NCBI GenBank assembly: GCA_004555055.1 | Contig: SFJN01000048.1 | Span: forward strand, 1-14,562 | DNA: 14,562 nucleotides | Direction: 5' to 3' | DNA from: Bacteroidales bacterium | GTDB taxonomy: Bacteria; Bacteroidota; Bacteroidia; Bacteroidales; Bacteroidaceae | In this document: piece by piece, positions 14,169 through 14,562 of the stretch | How the letters are laid out: each line of letters begins with the position of its first letter | Numbering within the stretch: position 1 is the stretch's first letter | Notes under the pieces: model-generated | Databases searched by the model: none | What the model saw: only the letters and a program-made list of their open reading frames with translations | Told to the model about the DNA's origin: nothing | Made by a program: the position numbers and the translations under genes

Positions 14169-14562
14169 TTACAATACCACACTCTGCAGCACTCTTCCTT
14201 CGGCATCTATCATATGCAAGACAAGACTGTCGGGAGAGGCGGAAAGAAGGGAAAATCCCGTAGCACCAGAGGCAAAACGTGTGGAAAGGCCAGGACGTTC
14301 CGTAATGGACGACACACTCCGCGAAAGCGCTGCTGCGGAATTCACTACATACCCGATTATATTATTTTCAGCGCGGATATATTGGAAATTGTGTATGTGG
14401 CCGCATATTTATGCATTCACTTTTCCCGAACGCTTCAGTACCGGAAGAAGTGTGTGCTGCATAGCGGCGCACCTGCAAAAACCTGTGTTTAGCCAAATAT
14501 CTTTGAGAGTCTGAATAAGAAGAACTTTACATCGATGACCCCATGCAGTTGTGCGCGAAACT
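14169..14562 (-). pseudogene. Decayed calcineurin-like phosphoesterase, C-terminal part
   Basis: On the minus strand, bases 14408-14172 read ICGHIHNFQYIRAENN and on to LVLHMIDAEGRVLQSVVL, 79 residues before the TAA at 14171-14169. GHIHNFQ is the metal-binding GHxH motif of purple/tartrate-resistant acid phosphatase relatives, and the rest fits their C terminus (YVVNSAAALSR, GFSLLSASPDSL). The codon just before is an in-frame TAA (14411-14409) where relatives have an aromatic residue. Upstream, the same frame still reads MQHTLLPVLKRSGKVNA, but the preceding VFAGAP (14482-14465), expected in the HPVYAGTP motif, is in another frame. At least one nonsense and one frameshift or deletion are therefore present. 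The gene runs off the window. It has no start codon for the surviving part, so standard gene finding would miss it. Confidence 0.68.

Noticed and set aside
14214..14492. A 92-codon plus-strand frame rich in Lys, Arg and Gly
   Set aside because: It is antisense to the phosphatase remnant, which explains the sequence better through a recognisable motif.

Overview
The window looks like a chromosomal segment of a Bacteroidales bacterium, most likely Prevotellaceae. Evidence: promoter elements of the Bacteroidetes type (TAnnTTTG with an upstream TTG about 20 nt away), a DUF4827-type lipoprotein, a dipeptidyl-peptidase-5-like S9 peptidase, a Bacteroidetes-type YidC, and few purine-rich ribosome binding sites. 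Genus is an inference.

Layout. A plus-strand cdsA (87-926) converges, across a strong hairpin terminator, on a long block of minus-strand genes. Read in the direction of transcription from right to left, the block is: a small secreted protein of unknown function (12906-12448), an HPr-kinase-like ATPase (12359-11457), a SipW/Sec11-type signal-peptidase-like protease (11442-10900), a PqqD-family protein (10608-10342), yidC (10226-8319), an S9 dipeptidyl peptidase (7820-5544), an MFSD1-like MFS transporter (5353-3740, closed by a clear terminator), a YitT/DUF2179 membrane protein (3144-2218) and an OprO/P-type porin (2068-1025). To the right, a plus-strand DUF4827 lipoprotein (13325-14020) ends at a 16-bp-stem terminator. 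It faces a decayed calcineurin-like phosphatase gene that runs off the window on the minus strand.

Non-coding structure is the richest part. Two copies of one short non-autonomous inverted-repeat element (MITE) sit at 8057-8318 and 10655-10842, in the same orientation around pqqD-yidC. The first is inserted exactly at the yidC stop codon, so that the TTA flank is the stop. The second splits the peptidase from pqqD. They differ by one 74-nt module that folds into its own nested hairpin, and internal stems are kept in both copies. There are also a 20-bp-period repeat cluster between the S9 peptidase and the transporter, a recurring TACCCCC tract upstream of four minus-strand start codons, and a long leader before the kinase/peptidase/PqqD group.

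Two groups of genes appear functionally linked. The S9 peptidase (dipeptide release) and the MFSD1-like carrier (dipeptide uptake) would form a peptide-scavenging pair. The HprK-like kinase, the signal-peptidase-like protease and the PqqD protein resemble the accessory half of a modified-peptide (RiPP) pathway, but no maturase or certain precursor is in view. That group is the best candidate here for an undescribed system. All family assignments rest on reading motifs by eye, with no database search.
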